From positions 1,054,001 through 1,118,000 of the forward strand of contig NZ_LT629763.1 of NCBI RefSeq assembly GCF_900105255.1: a DNA stretch of 64,000 nucleotides, read 5' to 3'. Shown one piece after another: positions 1 through 8,781 of this stretch. Under the pieces are notes generated by a model, which was not told the origin of the DNA, did no database searches, and saw only the letters and a program-made list of their open reading frames with translations. The translations under genes and the position numbers were made by a program. This DNA is from Halopseudomonas sabulinigri (lineage in GTDB: Bacteria; Pseudomonadota; Gammaproteobacteria; Pseudomonadales; Pseudomonadaceae). Each line of letters begins with the position of its first letter. The stretch's first letter is position 1.

Positions 1-724
1 GCGGCATGTGGCACAGCTGCGGCATATCCCAGCCAAAGTACTGATACAGCAGAATGTGCTTGGGCGCGGAGTTGATCCACTCCTCACCGCGCAATACGTG
101 GGTGATGCCCATCAGGTGGTCATCCACCACGTTGGCCAGGTGGTAGGTGGGCAGGCCGTCGGCCTTCATCAGCACCTGCATGTCGACCTGTTCCCACGGG
201 ATATCGATTTCGCCGCGCAGCATGTCTTGCACCTGGCAGATGCCTTCACTCGGCACCTTCATGCGCACCACGTGGGGCTCGCCCGCTGCCACGCGCTTGG
301 CCACCTCATCTGCGCTCAAATGCAGGCAGTGGCCGTCGTAACCGGGGGTCTGCTTGTTGGCCATCTGTTCTGCGCGCAGGGCATCTAGTCGCTCGCTGCT
401 GCAGAAGCAGCGGAAGGCATGGCCGGCGCTGATCAGCTGTTCACTGTGCTCGTGGTAGATGGCGCTGCGTTCGCTCTGGCGGTAAGGGCCGTGCGGGCCG
501 CCCACATCCGGACCTTCATCCCAGTCCAGACCCAGCCAGCGGAGGGAATCAAGAATCTGCTGTTCCGATTCGGCACTGGAGCGCACCTGATCCGTGTCTT
601 CAATTCGCAGGATGAACTGGCCACCGTGCTGGCGAGCAAAACACTGGTTAAACAGGGCGATGTAGGCAGTGCCCACATGCGGATCGCCAGTTGGCGAGGG
701 GGCGATACGAGTACGAACGGTCAT
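1..724 (-). CDS. gltX: Glutamyl-tRNA synthetase, N-terminal part (3' end outside window)
   Basis: Charges tRNA-Glu with glutamate in the cytoplasm. The visible 241 residues start [19 protein letters not shown], which carries the class I synthetase HIGH-type signature (PHVG). They continue through the Rossmann-fold part with [14 protein letters not shown] and the HVLRGEEW segment, all typical of bacterial GluRS. The ATG at 724 is the only start that keeps the full N-terminal signature. The C-terminal anticodon-binding domain and KMSKS loop lie outside the window. The gene follows the LysR gene on the same strand after 80 bp, with a 7-bp stem hairpin (744-761) in the gap. I see no reason to doubt function. 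Confidence 0.95.
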   Translation of the reverse strand, partial: MTVRTRIAPSPTGDPHVGTAYIALFNQCFARQHGGQFILRIEDTDQVRSSAESEQQILDSLRWLGLDWDEGPDVGGPHGPYRQSERSAIYHEHSEQLISAGHAFRCFCSSERLDALRAEQMANKQTPGYDGHCLHLSADEVAKRVAAGEPHVVRMKVPSEGICQVQDMLRGEIDIPWEQVDMQVLMKADGLPTYHLANVVDDHLMGITHVLRGEEWINSAPKHILLYQYFGWDMPQLCHMP

Positions 725-804
725 GGGGTCTCTCAGTCAGACTGCCGAGCAGGCGCTCGGCATGGCAGTAATGGGTTACGGGCATTGCATGGCGAGCGAT
801 TTTA

Positions 805-1707
805 TCAGGCCTCGACCTCGACTTGCACATCCTGGCGCGCTTCCAGATTTTCAATCACAAAGTCGATGAAGGCCTTGACCTTCATTGCCTGAAAGCGCCG
901 CGACGGATAGAGCGCGTATAGCTCGCTGGATGGCAGGGTAACGTCTTCCAGCACCCGCACCAGCGTGCCCTCGGCGACGCAGGGCTCGGCAATAAAGGCC
1001 GGCACATTGATGATACCCGCGCTGGCCAGCGCTGCTTCACGGGCGAAGGTAATGTTGTTGACCACCAGCACCGGGTTGATCGGCACGCTCATGTGCGGCT
1101 GCAGGAAGTGCCACTTGCGGCTGCCATCGACCAGGGCATGAATGCAGCGGTGCTGGCTGAGCTCTTCCGCCAGTTTGGGCATGCCGTATTTGGCGATGTA
1201 GCCCGGACTGGCATAAAGCTGCCGCGGGCTGGACATCAACGGCCGCGCCACCAGGCTGGAATCCTGCGGGCGTCCAAGGTGCACGACAATATCAACGCCC
1301 TCTTCCACCGGGTCAACCGTGCGGGTGGTCAGTTCCACTTCAACCTGAATGGCCGGGTAACGGCGCATGAACTCGCCCACCACGCCGCCCAGAAACAGTT
1401 GGCCAAACTCGATTGGCGAGCTGACGCGCAGCAGGCCCGTGGGCTCGCGCTGCAACTGCATGATCGCCTGCTCGGCTTCGGCAAACTCCTGCATGATCTG
1501 CCGACAGCGCTCGTAATACGCCTGCCCTACTTCAGTCAGGCGCAGCTTGCGGGTGGTGCGATTGAGCAAGCGCACCCCCAGCCGCTCCTCCAGTTGGGCG
1601 ATGCGTCGGCTCACCGTCGACTTCTGCATGTTCAGGGTCGCTGCCGCACTGGTAAAGCTGTGACACTCCACGACTCGGGTAAAAATCAGCGCGTCATCCA
1701 ATCCCAT
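805..1707 (-). CDS. LysR-family transcriptional regulator
   Basis: A 300-residue LysR-type regulator. It has an N-terminal winged helix-turn-helix (about residues 5-62, with FTSAAATLNMQKSTVSRRI as the recognition region), then the type 2 periplasmic-binding-like effector domain. It resembles the CrgA/AaeR-like subgroup. It is transcribed divergently from the HlyD/MFS efflux pair starting at 1812, so control of that pump is the natural inference; the ligand is unknown. The ATG at 1707 places the helix-turn-helix at the usual distance from the N-terminus. The 104-bp shared upstream region contains an 8-bp inverted repeat that could be its operator. Confidence 0.9.
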   Translation of the reverse strand: MGLDDALIFTRVVECHSFTSAAATLNMQKSTVSRRIAQLEERLGVRLLNRTTRKLRLTEVGQAYYERCRQIMQEFAEAEQAIMQLQREPTGLLRVSSPIEFGQLFLGGVVGEFMRRYPAIQVEVELTTRTVDPVEEGVDIVVHLGRPQDSSLVARPLMSSPRQLYASPGYIAKYGMPKLAEELSQHRCIHALVDGSRKWHFLQPHMSVPINPVLVVNNITFAREAALASAGIINVPAFIAEPCVAEGTLVRVLEDVTLPSSELYALYPSRRFQAMKVKAFIDFVIENLEARQDVQVEVEA

Positions 1708-1712
1708 CGATT

Positions 1713-1774
1713 ACTGTTCCCGTATTGCAACAAAGTTTCCAGATTCTAGCGCCTCTGGCGCCGAGCGGAACAGT
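1713..1774. promoter_or_regulatory. Divergent control region with inverted repeat ACTGTTCC / GGAACAGT
   Basis: Two perfect 8-bp complementary arms (1713-1720 and 1767-1774), 46 bp apart, lie between the divergent LysR gene and the efflux genes. A -10-like GATAAT lies just downstream of the right arm, near 1790. Long spacing between half-sites is compatible with a LysR-type tetramer bending DNA, but no classical T-N11-A box was assigned. Operator function is inferred from position only. Confidence 0.35.
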
Positions 1775-1811
1775 GTTAGAGTGCGTCGGATAATAAAAAT
1801 TGGGGAAGTTC

Positions 1812-2843
1812 ATGTCTGCCCGCGTTCGCGTACGTCTGTTTGCCTTCTTACTGCTTTGCGCCCTGATTGGAGCCGCTGCCGCAGCACATTGGTGGCTTGT
1901 TGGCCGTCATTACGAAGAAACGGACAACGCCTACGTGCAGGGCGACATCACCCTGATTTCCAGCCAGCTGGCCGCGCAGGTGACCGAGGTGCTGGTGGAT
2001 GACAACGAGTTGGTACAGGCGGGTGACCCGCTGGTGCGGCTGGACGCCCGCGACTTTGAGGTCGCCCTCGCCCACGCCCGCGCCAACCTTGCGACCCGCC
2101 GCGCCGAACAGCAACAGGCCCGCTCCAAGCTGACCCAACAGGACAGCCTGATTCTCGCCGCCCAAGCCAGCCTGCTGGCAACCCAGGCCGAGCAACGCCG
2201 CATCGAACTGGACATCAAACGCATCGAACCGCTGCAGCGCTCTGGCTATGCCTCCGAGGAACAACTGAGCAACTTCCGCGCGCAGCTTGAAGTGGCCAAG
2301 GCGCAGGTCAAGAAAGCCGATGCCGACGTGCAGACACAAAAGCTGAGCAAAGACACGCTCTACGCCGACATCGAGCGCCTCGCCGCACAGATTCAAGCCG
2401 CCGAAGCCGATATCAGCCAGGCCGAACTGGCGCTTGAGCGCACGGTAGTGCGCGCTCCCTTGGCGGGCCGGATTGGTCAGCGCACCGCCCGGGTTGGTCA
2501 GAACGTGCAGCCGGGCAGCCATCTGATGGCCGTGGTGCCTGACAGCCAGCTGTGGATCAAGGCCAACTTCAAGGAAACCCAGATCCAGGGCATGCATGAC
2601 GGCCAGCGCGCCGAACTGGTGTTCGATGCCTTCCCGGACGACGTAGTACCGGGCCAGATCCAGAGCCTGTTTCCCGCCTCTGGCGCCCAGTTCAGCCTGC
2701 TGCCGCCCGACAACGCCACCGGCAACTTCACCAAGGTGGTGCAGCGCATACCGGTGAAACTGGTGATCGATGCAGAGCATCCCCTGAGTGAGCGTATTCG
2801 CCCCGGCATGTCGGTTCACGTGAAGGTAGATCTGCGTGGCTGA
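1812..2843 (+). CDS. HlyD/EmrA-family membrane fusion protein
   Basis: Periplasmic adaptor of a tripartite efflux pump. One N-terminal transmembrane helix (about residues 5-27) is followed by a lipoyl-type half motif (TDNAYVQGDITLISSQ). A long alpha-helical coiled coil comes next (about 80-200, rich in A, Q, E, R), then the second lipoyl half with VRAPLAGRIG and a beta-barrel domain. This is the EmrA/VceA architecture at about 343 residues. I chose the ATG at 1812 over a TTG at 1800 because GGGGAAG just upstream can serve as ribosome binding site. It overlaps the following MFS gene by 8 bp, so the two are co-translated. Confidence 0.9.
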   Translation: MSARVRVRLFAFLLLCALIGAAAAAHWWLVGRHYEETDNAYVQGDITLISSQLAAQVTEVLVDDNELVQAGDPLVRLDARDFEVALAHARANLATRRAEQQQARSKLTQQDSLILAAQASLLATQAEQRRIELDIKRIEPLQRSGYASEEQLSNFRAQLEVAKAQVKKADADVQTQKLSKDTLYADIERLAAQIQAAEADISQAELALERTVVRAPLAGRIGQRTARVGQNVQPGSHLMAVVPDSQLWIKANFKETQIQGMHDGQRAELVFDAFPDDVVPGQIQSLFPASGAQFSLLPPDNATGNFTKVVQRIPVKLVIDAEHPLSERIRPGMSVHVKVDLRG

Positions 2844-4422
2844 GGCCGCGATCCCCGAACAGGAGATTCCGCCACCCGGCAGACGCGACTGGATCGCCCT
2901 GCTGAGCGCGATTCTGGGCGCCTTCATGGCGATTCTGGACATTCAGATCATCAACTCGTCGCTGAAGGATATTCAGGGCGCGCTCTCGGCCACCATCGAA
3001 GAAGGTTCGTGGATTTCCACCTCGTATCTGGTCGCCGAGATCATCATCATCCCCCTGGCTGCCTGGCTGACCACCATATTTTCGCCACGGCGTTTTGCCG
3101 TGGGTATCTCGACCCTGTTCGTGATTGCCTCCCTGCTCTGCTCCATGGCCTGGAACCTGGAAAGCATGATCGCGTTCCGCGCTCTGCAGGGCCTCGCCGG
3201 CGGCGCGCTGATTCCCTTTGCCTTTACCCTGATTCTGACCAAGCTGCCGCCGGCTTCGCGCCCCAAGGGCATGGCCATGTTCGCGATTACCGCGACCTTC
3301 GCCCCCTCCATCGGCCCCACCATTGGTGGCTGGCTGACCGAGAACTTCGGCTGGGAATACATCTTCTACATCAATATCGTGCCCGGCATCCTGATGGCCA
3401 GCGGCCTGATGTATGGCCTGGACAAGGCAGCGCCGCGCTGGGAATTGCTGCGCCAGGGTGATTACTGGGGCATCGCCACCATGGCGGCCGGTCTGGGTTG
3501 CCTGCAAGTGTTCCTTGAAGAAGGCCACCGCGAAGACTGGTTCGAGTCCAGCAGCATGGTTACCCTGGCGGTGATCTCCTTTATCAGCCTGGTGTGCTTT
3601 ATCATCCTGCAGCTGTCGCGGCCAAATCCTTTGGTGAACCTGCGGCTGCTGAAAGAGCGCAACTTCCTGTTTGGCAGCCTGGCCAACATCGGCCTGGGTG
3701 TGGGCCTGTACGGCACGGTGTTCGTGTTGCCGGTGTACCTGGCGCAGATTCAGCAGTACAACGCCCTGCAGATTGGTCAGGTGATCATGTGGATGGGCTT
3801 TCCGCAGCTGCTGATCATTCCGCTGGTGCCGATTCTGATGAAGTTTGTCGATGCGCGATTTATCTGCGCGACCGGCTTTTTCCTGTTCGCCTTCGCCAGT
3901 TTTTTCAGCGGTAGCCTGAATCTCGATTTTGCCGGCGATCAGTTTATCGCCATCCAGATTTTCCGTGCCTTCGGCCAGCCGATGGTGCTGGTGCCCATGT
4001 CGATCCTGGCCACGGCGATGATTCCGCCCTCGCAGGCCGGTTCTGCGTCCAGTCTCTACAACATTCTGCGCAACCTGGGCGGCGCCATCGGCATCGCGGC
4101 GCTGGCAACCATTCTGGATAGCCGGGCCAAGCATTACTACGAGATATTGCGCGAGAACATAACCCCCGGTAACCCGGCATTCAGCGAGCGTATGAGCGCG
4201 CTGACGGCGCGTCTGGGCAACGAACAAAGCGCCTTCCAGATGCTCAGCAATCAGGTACATCAGCAAGCCAGCATCATGGCCTTCAACGATGCCTTCCACC
4301 TTATCGCCATCATGCTGGGCTGCTCCATGGTGTTTGTCTTGCTGACTCGCGCCATTCCCAAACCGGTTGCGGCCAAACCCGCCGGCGACAGCCCCGACAG
4401 CGTCGAACCGGCTCATCCCTGA
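2836..4422 (+). CDS. DHA2-family MFS multidrug efflux permease (EmrB-like)
   Basis: Proton-driven exporter of the 14-transmembrane-helix DHA2 (EmrB/QacA) family, 528 residues, acting in the inner membrane with the preceding HlyD protein. Visible signatures are the acidic helix 1 segment (AILGAFMAILDIQIINSSL), motif C (ATFAPSIGPTIGGWL) and the EmrB-like QPMVLVPMSILATAM stretch. The start is a GTG inside the last codons of the upstream gene, giving an 8-bp overlap. The C-terminus is hydrophilic and proline-rich. No outer-membrane TolC partner is adjacent, so a shared one is presumably used. Substrate unknown. Confidence 0.92.
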   Translation: MAEAAIPEQEIPPPGRRDWIALLSAILGAFMAILDIQIINSSLKDIQGALSATIEEGSWISTSYLVAEIIIIPLAAWLTTIFSPRRFAVGISTLFVIASLLCSMAWNLESMIAFRALQGLAGGALIPFAFTLILTKLPPASRPKGMAMFAITATFAPSIGPTIGGWLTENFGWEYIFYINIVPGILMASGLMYGLDKAAPRWELLRQGDYWGIATMAAGLGCLQVFLEEGHREDWFESSSMVTLAVISFISLVCFIILQLSRPNPLVNLRLLKERNFLFGSLANIGLGVGLYGTVFVLPVYLAQIQQYNALQIGQVIMWMGFPQLLIIPLVPILMKFVDARFICATGFFLFAFASFFSGSLNLDFAGDQFIAIQIFRAFGQPMVLVPMSILATAMIPPSQAGSASSLYNILRNLGGAIGIAALATILDSRAKHYYEILRENITPGNPAFSERMSALTARLGNEQSAFQMLSNQVHQQASIMAFNDAFHLIAIMLGCSMVFVLLTRAIPKPVAAKPAGDSPDSVEPAHP

Positions 4423-4525
4423 CTGTCATTTTTTTTGATCACCCTCTGGAATTAGTCCACTCCAGGGGGTAGCATCGGCTTGAAATGTAAAATATTTTCA
4501 ACAACCACTTTTCAGCAGGTGCATC

Positions 4526-5809
4526 ATGGTCGAAACCCAGCACACATCTTCCTATTACGCCGCATCCGCCAATGCGACGCCCGAGCGTCCGTCGTTGCAG
4601 GGGCGTCATGAAACCGATGTGTGCGTGATCGGCGCCGGTTATACCGGCATCTCGACTGCCCTGTTCCTGCTGGAGCAAGGTTTCAAGGTGACGGTGTTGG
4701 AGGCGGTGAAGGTCGGTTTTGGCGCCTCGGGCCGCAATGGCGGGCAGATAGTCAACAGCTACAGCCGCGACATTGATGTCATCGAGCGCACCGCCGGTGC
4801 CAAGCAAGCCCGACTGATGGGCGAGATGGCCTTTGAAGGTGGCCGCATCATTCGCGAGCGAGTCGCCAAGTACAACATCCAATGTGACCTCAAGGATGGC
4901 GGCGTATTTGCTGCCTTCAACGACAAGCAGATGGGTCACCTCGAAGCCCAGAAGAAGCTCTGGGAACGTTACGGACATACGCAATTGGAGATGCTGGATC
5001 AAACCCGTATCAACCAGGTGGTAAACACCGACCGCTACGTCGGCGGCATGCTCGACATGAGTGGCGGTCACATTCACCCGCTCAACCTGGTGTTGGGTGA
5101 AGCTGCAGCGGTCGAATCGCTGGGTGGCGTGATTCATGAGCATTCGCGAGTTACCAAGGTAGACCAGGGCGCCAAGCCGGTGGTGCACACCGACCAGGGT
5201 CAGGTGGTCGCCAACTATGTGGTGGTCGCCGGCAACGCCTATCTGGGCAACCTGCTGCCGCAGCTGGCGGCTAAATCCATGCCCTGCGGCACTCAGGTGA
5301 TCACCACCGAGCCCCTGGGTGATGATCTGGCGCACTCACTGCTGCCGCAGGATTATTGCGTGGAAGATTGCGCCTACCTGCTGGATTACTATCGTCTGTC
5401 CGGCGACAAGCGCATGATATTCGGCGGTGGCGTGGTATACGGCGCGCGCGACCCGGCGGATGTAGAAGCCCTGGTGCGCCCCAATCTGATCAAGACCTTC
5501 CCGCAGCTCAAGGACGTCAAGATAGACTACGCCTGGACCGGTAACTTCCTGTTGACCCTCTCGCGCCTGCCCCAAGTTGGCCGGATTGGCGACAACATCT
5601 ATTACTCACAGGGTTGCAGCGGCCACGGCGTTACCTACACCCACCTGGCCGGCAAGATTCTGGCCGAGGCTTTGCGTGGCCAGGCCGAGCGCTTTGATGC
5701 CTTCGCCAGCTTGCCGCATTACCCCTTCCCCGGCGGGCGCCTGCTGCGCGTGCCCTTTACGGCAATGGGCGCCTGGTATTACCAGATGCGCGACAAGCTG
5801 GGCTTCTGA
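4526..5809 (+). CDS. FAD-dependent oxidoreductase, gamma-glutamylputrescine oxidase-like (PuuB/PauB type)
   Basis: A 427-residue flavoprotein of the DAO fold. The dinucleotide-binding motif VIGAGYTGISTALFLLEQG sits near residue 32, followed by VGFGASGRNGGQ and, near the C-terminus, GYSQGCSGHGVTYTHLAG-type FAD contacts. This is the pattern of PuuB-like gamma-glutamylputrescine oxidoreductases, which oxidise the amine during putrescine breakdown. No glutamylputrescine ligase or aldehyde dehydrogenase is adjacent, so the substrate is uncertain: any primary or secondary amine is possible. It stands alone. A perfect 8-bp hairpin lies 10 bp after the stop. Confidence 0.85.
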   Translation: MVETQHTSSYYAASANATPERPSLQGRHETDVCVIGAGYTGISTALFLLEQGFKVTVLEAVKVGFGASGRNGGQIVNSYSRDIDVIERTAGAKQARLMGEMAFEGGRIIRERVAKYNIQCDLKDGGVFAAFNDKQMGHLEAQKKLWERYGHTQLEMLDQTRINQVVNTDRYVGGMLDMSGGHIHPLNLVLGEAAAVESLGGVIHEHSRVTKVDQGAKPVVHTDQGQVVANYVVVAGNAYLGNLLPQLAAKSMPCGTQVITTEPLGDDLAHSLLPQDYCVEDCAYLLDYYRLSGDKRMIFGGGVVYGARDPADVEALVRPNLIKTFPQLKDVKIDYAWTGNFLLTLSRLPQVGRIGDNIYYSQGCSGHGVTYTHLAGKILAEALRGQAERFDAFASLPHYPFPGGRLLRVPFTAMGAWYYQMRDKLGF

Positions 5810-5819
5810 CTACCCGCCA

Positions 5820-5839
5820 GGCAGCGCACCGGCGCTGCC
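5820..5839 (+). terminator. Hairpin after the FAD oxidoreductase (possible terminator)
   Basis: Perfect stem GGCAGCGC / GCGCTGCC with a 4-nt loop, 10 bp downstream of the stop at 5809. No uridine run follows, so intrinsic termination is uncertain. It may simply stabilise the mRNA 3' end. Confidence 0.4.
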
Positions 5840-6040
5840 CGCATTCGCGTTTGCCGCCGGCAGGCAGACAAATTCGGTGAACCTGATCACATCAGTGATA
5901 GCACTTCGGAACTGCTCCCGCCTTCCTTAGTCTTAGGCTTTGTGTCCCGCGCGCGTATTACGCGCCGGCACCCGCAGGCAGCCGCCCGCAAGCACAGCTT
6001 CCAAGCAAGGAAGCCAAGACCAAGAATGAGGAGTAACCCA

Positions 6041-6445
6041 ATGACTTTCATGCAATCCAGCAAGCGTTACCTATCCGTCGTTTTCGCCGCTCTGTTCATG
6101 CTTACCTCGCTGATCAGCGTTCAGGCCCAGGCTGCCATGGTTGGCACTAACGAGGTTATCGCTCAGCAACAGCTGACCGTTGACCGGGCTGAGTTGAAAG
6201 GCATGCTGCAGGATGAAGCCGTGCAGGAAAAGCTCGCCAGCATGGGCGTTTCGCCCGATCAGGTTGACCAGCGTATCGACAGCCTGACTGCCGATGAGTT
6301 GGCCTACTTCAACACCCAGCTGGATGAAGCGCCTGCCGGTGCCGGCGTGGTGGGTGTGATCGTACTGTTTCTGGTGATCTTCATCATCACCGACATGCTC
6401 TGTGCAACCGACATCTTCAGCTTCATCCACTGCATCAATCGCTAA
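6041..6445 (+). CDS. PA2779-family small membrane protein
   Basis: 134 residues. An N-terminal hydrophobic signal segment (about residues 10-32, ending VQAQAA) is followed by a soluble middle of about 70 residues. A C-terminal transmembrane helix (about 98-118, VGVIVLFLVIFIITDML) and a short tail with two cysteines come last. This matches the PA2779 family of uncharacterised proteins. I placed the start at the ATG at 6041 behind GAGGAG, since upstream in-frame codons would put a basic, low-complexity leader in front of the signal peptide. It lies 3 bp before a PA2778-type peptidase gene; the two are almost always paired, which suggests that this protein is the partner or substrate. Function unknown. 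Confidence 0.8.
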   Translation: MTFMQSSKRYLSVVFAALFMLTSLISVQAQAAMVGTNEVIAQQQLTVDRAELKGMLQDEAVQEKLASMGVSPDQVDQRIDSLTADELAYFNTQLDEAPAGAGVVGVIVLFLVIFIITDMLCATDIFSFIHCINR

Positions 6446-6448
6446 CGG

Positions 6449-7384
6449 ATGCGCTCTCTTCGCATCCTTGCTGCGCTCGGGCTGACAGCTTTGCTGTCAG
6501 CCTGTGCCGGCACTCAGACTATTCCCGACTCCGCGCAATTGCCGCCTGACATTCAACCGCAGCAACGCCTCGATGACGTCCCCTTTTTCGCCCAGGATGA
6601 GTACCAATGCGGCCCCGCCGCGCTAGCCATGGTGCTCAACCAGCGGCATGTCGATATAACCCCCGCCGCGCTCAAGGAGCGCGTGTACATCCCGGAGCGC
6701 AAGGGCAGCCTACAGGTCGAGATGGTGGCTGCCGCGCGCGATCAGGGCATGCTGGTGTACCCGCTGGAGCCTGACCTGCAGGCCATACTGAGCGAGGTAG
6801 ATGCCGGTAACGCCGTGCTGGTCATGCAAAACCTGGGGTTGAGCTGGTTTCCCCAATGGCACTACGCGGTGGTGGTCGGCTACGACCTCAACGCGCAGGA
6901 GCTGATCCTGCACAGCGGCCTCCAGGAAGCGCAACGCGAACCCTTCAAGCTGTTTCTGCGTACCTGGGAGCGAGCCGATAACTGGGCGCGAGTTGTATTA
7001 CCCGCAGACCAGCTGCCCGCGACCGCAGCGCCCCTGCCCTACCTGCGCGCCGCCAGCGATCTGGAACAGACCGATAAGCTAGACAGCGCCAAGGACGCCT
7101 ATCAAACAGCGTTGATTCGCTGGCCGGACCAGCCCGCTGCGCGTCTGGGGCTGGGTAACGTCGCTTGGCAGCAGGGCGACAAGCGCATCGCGGTAGCGCA
7201 TTTCAGCGAATTGACCCGCCAGTTTCCCACGCTGGACGCCGGCTGGAATAACCTGATCACCGGCCTCAATGACATGGGCTGCGAGCAGGCCGCCAAGGTG
7301 GCGCAGCAATGCTTTGAACAGCGCAGCCAAGGCGGTGCCGAGAATGACCGGAATGCCGCTTGCCCCTTGCCGGTCTGCCCCTGA
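6449..7384 (+). CDS. PA2778-family C39-like cysteine peptidase lipoprotein with TPR
   Basis: 311 residues. A lipoprotein signal ends LLSACAG with Cys19 as the predicted acylated residue. A papain-like C39 domain follows: catalytic Cys54 in EYQCGPAALAMVL, the histidine in QWHYAVVVGYD and an aspartate-containing strand after it. TPR-like helices (about 195-290, SAKDAYQTALIRWPDQPAARLGLG) come last. C39 peptidases cleave leaders after double glycine or act as transpeptidase-like enzymes; in this lipoprotein family the substrate is not known. It begins 3 bp after the PA2779-type gene and forms a two-gene operon with it. Confidence 0.85.
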   Translation: MRSLRILAALGLTALLSACAGTQTIPDSAQLPPDIQPQQRLDDVPFFAQDEYQCGPAALAMVLNQRHVDITPAALKERVYIPERKGSLQVEMVAAARDQGMLVYPLEPDLQAILSEVDAGNAVLVMQNLGLSWFPQWHYAVVVGYDLNAQELILHSGLQEAQREPFKLFLRTWERADNWARVVLPADQLPATAAPLPYLRAASDLEQTDKLDSAKDAYQTALIRWPDQPAARLGLGNVAWQQGDKRIAVAHFSELTRQFPTLDAGWNNLITGLNDMGCEQAAKVAQQCFEQRSQGGAENDRNAACPLPVCP

Positions 7385-7420
7385 TGATGACTCTTTCTGC
7401 GATCAAAGGAGCAGCCAGGC

Positions 7421-7831
7421 ATGCTGAGTGCGCACCAGGTTCAACAGCTGATACGTCAAGGCGTGCCGCAGGCCGACGACCTTGATCTGCGGATTGAAGA
7501 AGTCAGCGAACAGCACAGCCTCGCGCGGGTACCTTTCCACAGCCGGCTGATTCGCCCCGGCGGCACCCTTTCTGGGCCGACACTGATGGCGCTGGGCGAC
7601 GCGGCCATGTATGCATTGGTGCTCGGCAGGCTGGGACCAGCTGAAATGGCGGTGACGTCCAATCTCAACATCAACTTTCTATCACGCCCGCAACCCGTTG
7701 ATTTAATGGCGAAAGCAACTTTACTCCGGATGACTCGAAGGCAAGCGGTGTGCGAGGTTGGGCTCTACAGCGCGGGCCGGCCCGATGAGCTGGTCGCGCA
7801 CGTTACCGGTACCTATGCGCTGCCGCAGTGA
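7421..7831 (+). CDS. PaaI-family hotdog thioesterase
   Basis: 136 residues with the single hotdog fold of the PaaI/YbgC-like acyl-CoA thioesterases. The central helix segment SGPTLMALGDAAMYALVL contains the catalytic-region aspartate, and the strands TSNLNINFLSRP and VAHVTGTYALP complete the fold. Such enzymes hydrolyse acyl-CoA thioesters in the cytoplasm; the acyl chain cannot be told from sequence. AAAGGAG lies 9 bp before the ATG. It stands between the C39 peptidase and an EamA transporter without clear functional linkage. Confidence 0.85.
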   Translation: MLSAHQVQQLIRQGVPQADDLDLRIEEVSEQHSLARVPFHSRLIRPGGTLSGPTLMALGDAAMYALVLGRLGPAEMAVTSNLNINFLSRPQPVDLMAKATLLRMTRRQAVCEVGLYSAGRPDELVAHVTGTYALPQ

Positions 7832-7924
7832 TCCGCAGAAATACACGGCCTCTCCAAAGTCGTATTGCCCGCGCGCTTGGCTTGGGCTGCGATAGGCAGC
7901 CCAGTCTTGTTCAAGGATAACAAC

Positions 7925-8767
7925 GTGACACTGCGCGCCATCACCCTCACCCTGCTCGCCATGCTGGCCTTTGCCGGCAACTCGATTCTCTGCCGCCTGG
8001 CGCTCAAAGAGACCGAGATTGACCCTGCCAGCTTCACCGCAATTCGCCTGGCTGCCGGAGCGCTGACCTTGTGGCTGATCGTCAGGCTGCGCCGCAGCAA
8101 TGCGGCCGGCGCGGGCAACTGGTGGTCTGCCCTGGCGCTTTTTGCCTACGCAGCCGCCTTCTCTCTCGCCTATGTGCAACTGTCTGCCGCTACCGGGGCG
8201 CTGCTGCTTTTTGGCGCCGTGCAGACCAGCATGATCGGTTATGGCCTGGCGCGCGGCGAGCGGCTTGGCCCATTGCAGTGGCTAGGCGTGGCCGTGGCAG
8301 TTGCCGGCCTGGTGGTACTGCTGTTACCCGGCCTGTCCGCGCCGCCGCTGGGTGCGGCCTTGTGGATGCTGATCGCAGGTGTGGCCTGGGCGGTGTACTC
8401 ACTGCGTGGCCGTAGCGCCGGTGACCCAACGCGCGTGACCGCGGGCAACTTCATCCGCGCACTGCTCTTCGCAGCGCTGTTGTGCCTGCTGCTTTGGCCG
8501 TCTCGCTCACTTGATCAGCCCGGAGTGCTCTATGCGCTGCTGTCCGGCGCGCTGGCCTCCGGCGTCGGCTACGGCCTGTGGTACGCCGCGCTGCCGCTGC
8601 TGGCGACCAGCACCGCCGCCACGGTACAGCTGAGCGTACCTGTGATTACCGCCATCGGTGGTATTGTGCTGCTCAATGAAGCGCTGACCCTGCCACTGCT
8701 GATCGCCTGCGCCAGCATCCTGGGGGGAATCGCCCTGGTGGTGCTCAATCATCGAAAACCTGCCTGA
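7925..8767 (+). CDS. EamA/DMT-family transporter
   Basis: Inner-membrane protein of about 280 residues with ten predicted transmembrane helices in two EamA repeats. The first repeat begins LAFAGNSILCRLAL, and the second spans roughly residues 145-275 with LLNEALTLPLLI near the end. This is the RhaT/YdcZ-like drug/metabolite transporter family; the substrate is unknown. I chose GTG at 7925 because AAGGA lies 7 bp upstream and the first helix follows directly; an in-frame upstream extension would add a charged leader. The DUF2238 gene follows after 14 bp. Confidence 0.85.
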   Translation: MTLRAITLTLLAMLAFAGNSILCRLALKETEIDPASFTAIRLAAGALTLWLIVRLRRSNAAGAGNWWSALALFAYAAAFSLAYVQLSAATGALLLFGAVQTSMIGYGLARGERLGPLQWLGVAVAVAGLVVLLLPGLSAPPLGAALWMLIAGVAWAVYSLRGRSAGDPTRVTAGNFIRALLFAALLCLLLWPSRSLDQPGVLYALLSGALASGVGYGLWYAALPLLATSTAATVQLSVPVITAIGGIVLLNEALTLPLLIACASILGGIALVVLNHRKPA

Positions 8768-8781
8768 GAAACCGACCCTCA

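Noticed and set aside
8-388. Long open frame on the plus strand over gltX
   Set aside because: It is antisense to gltX, whose product matches glutamyl-tRNA synthetase throughout; the plus-strand frame has a histidine-rich, random-looking composition.
2728-4416. 562-codon open frame antisense to the MFS permease
   Set aside because: Very long but rich in Gln, His, Arg and Gly, the mirror of a GC-rich membrane protein. The plus strand encodes a clear DHA2 transporter.
4441-4470. Hairpin ACCCTCTGGA / TCCAGGGGGT after the MFS gene as a terminator
   Set aside because: The T-run lies before the stem on the plus strand and no T-run follows it, so it does not have terminator layout. One G-T mismatch weakens it further.
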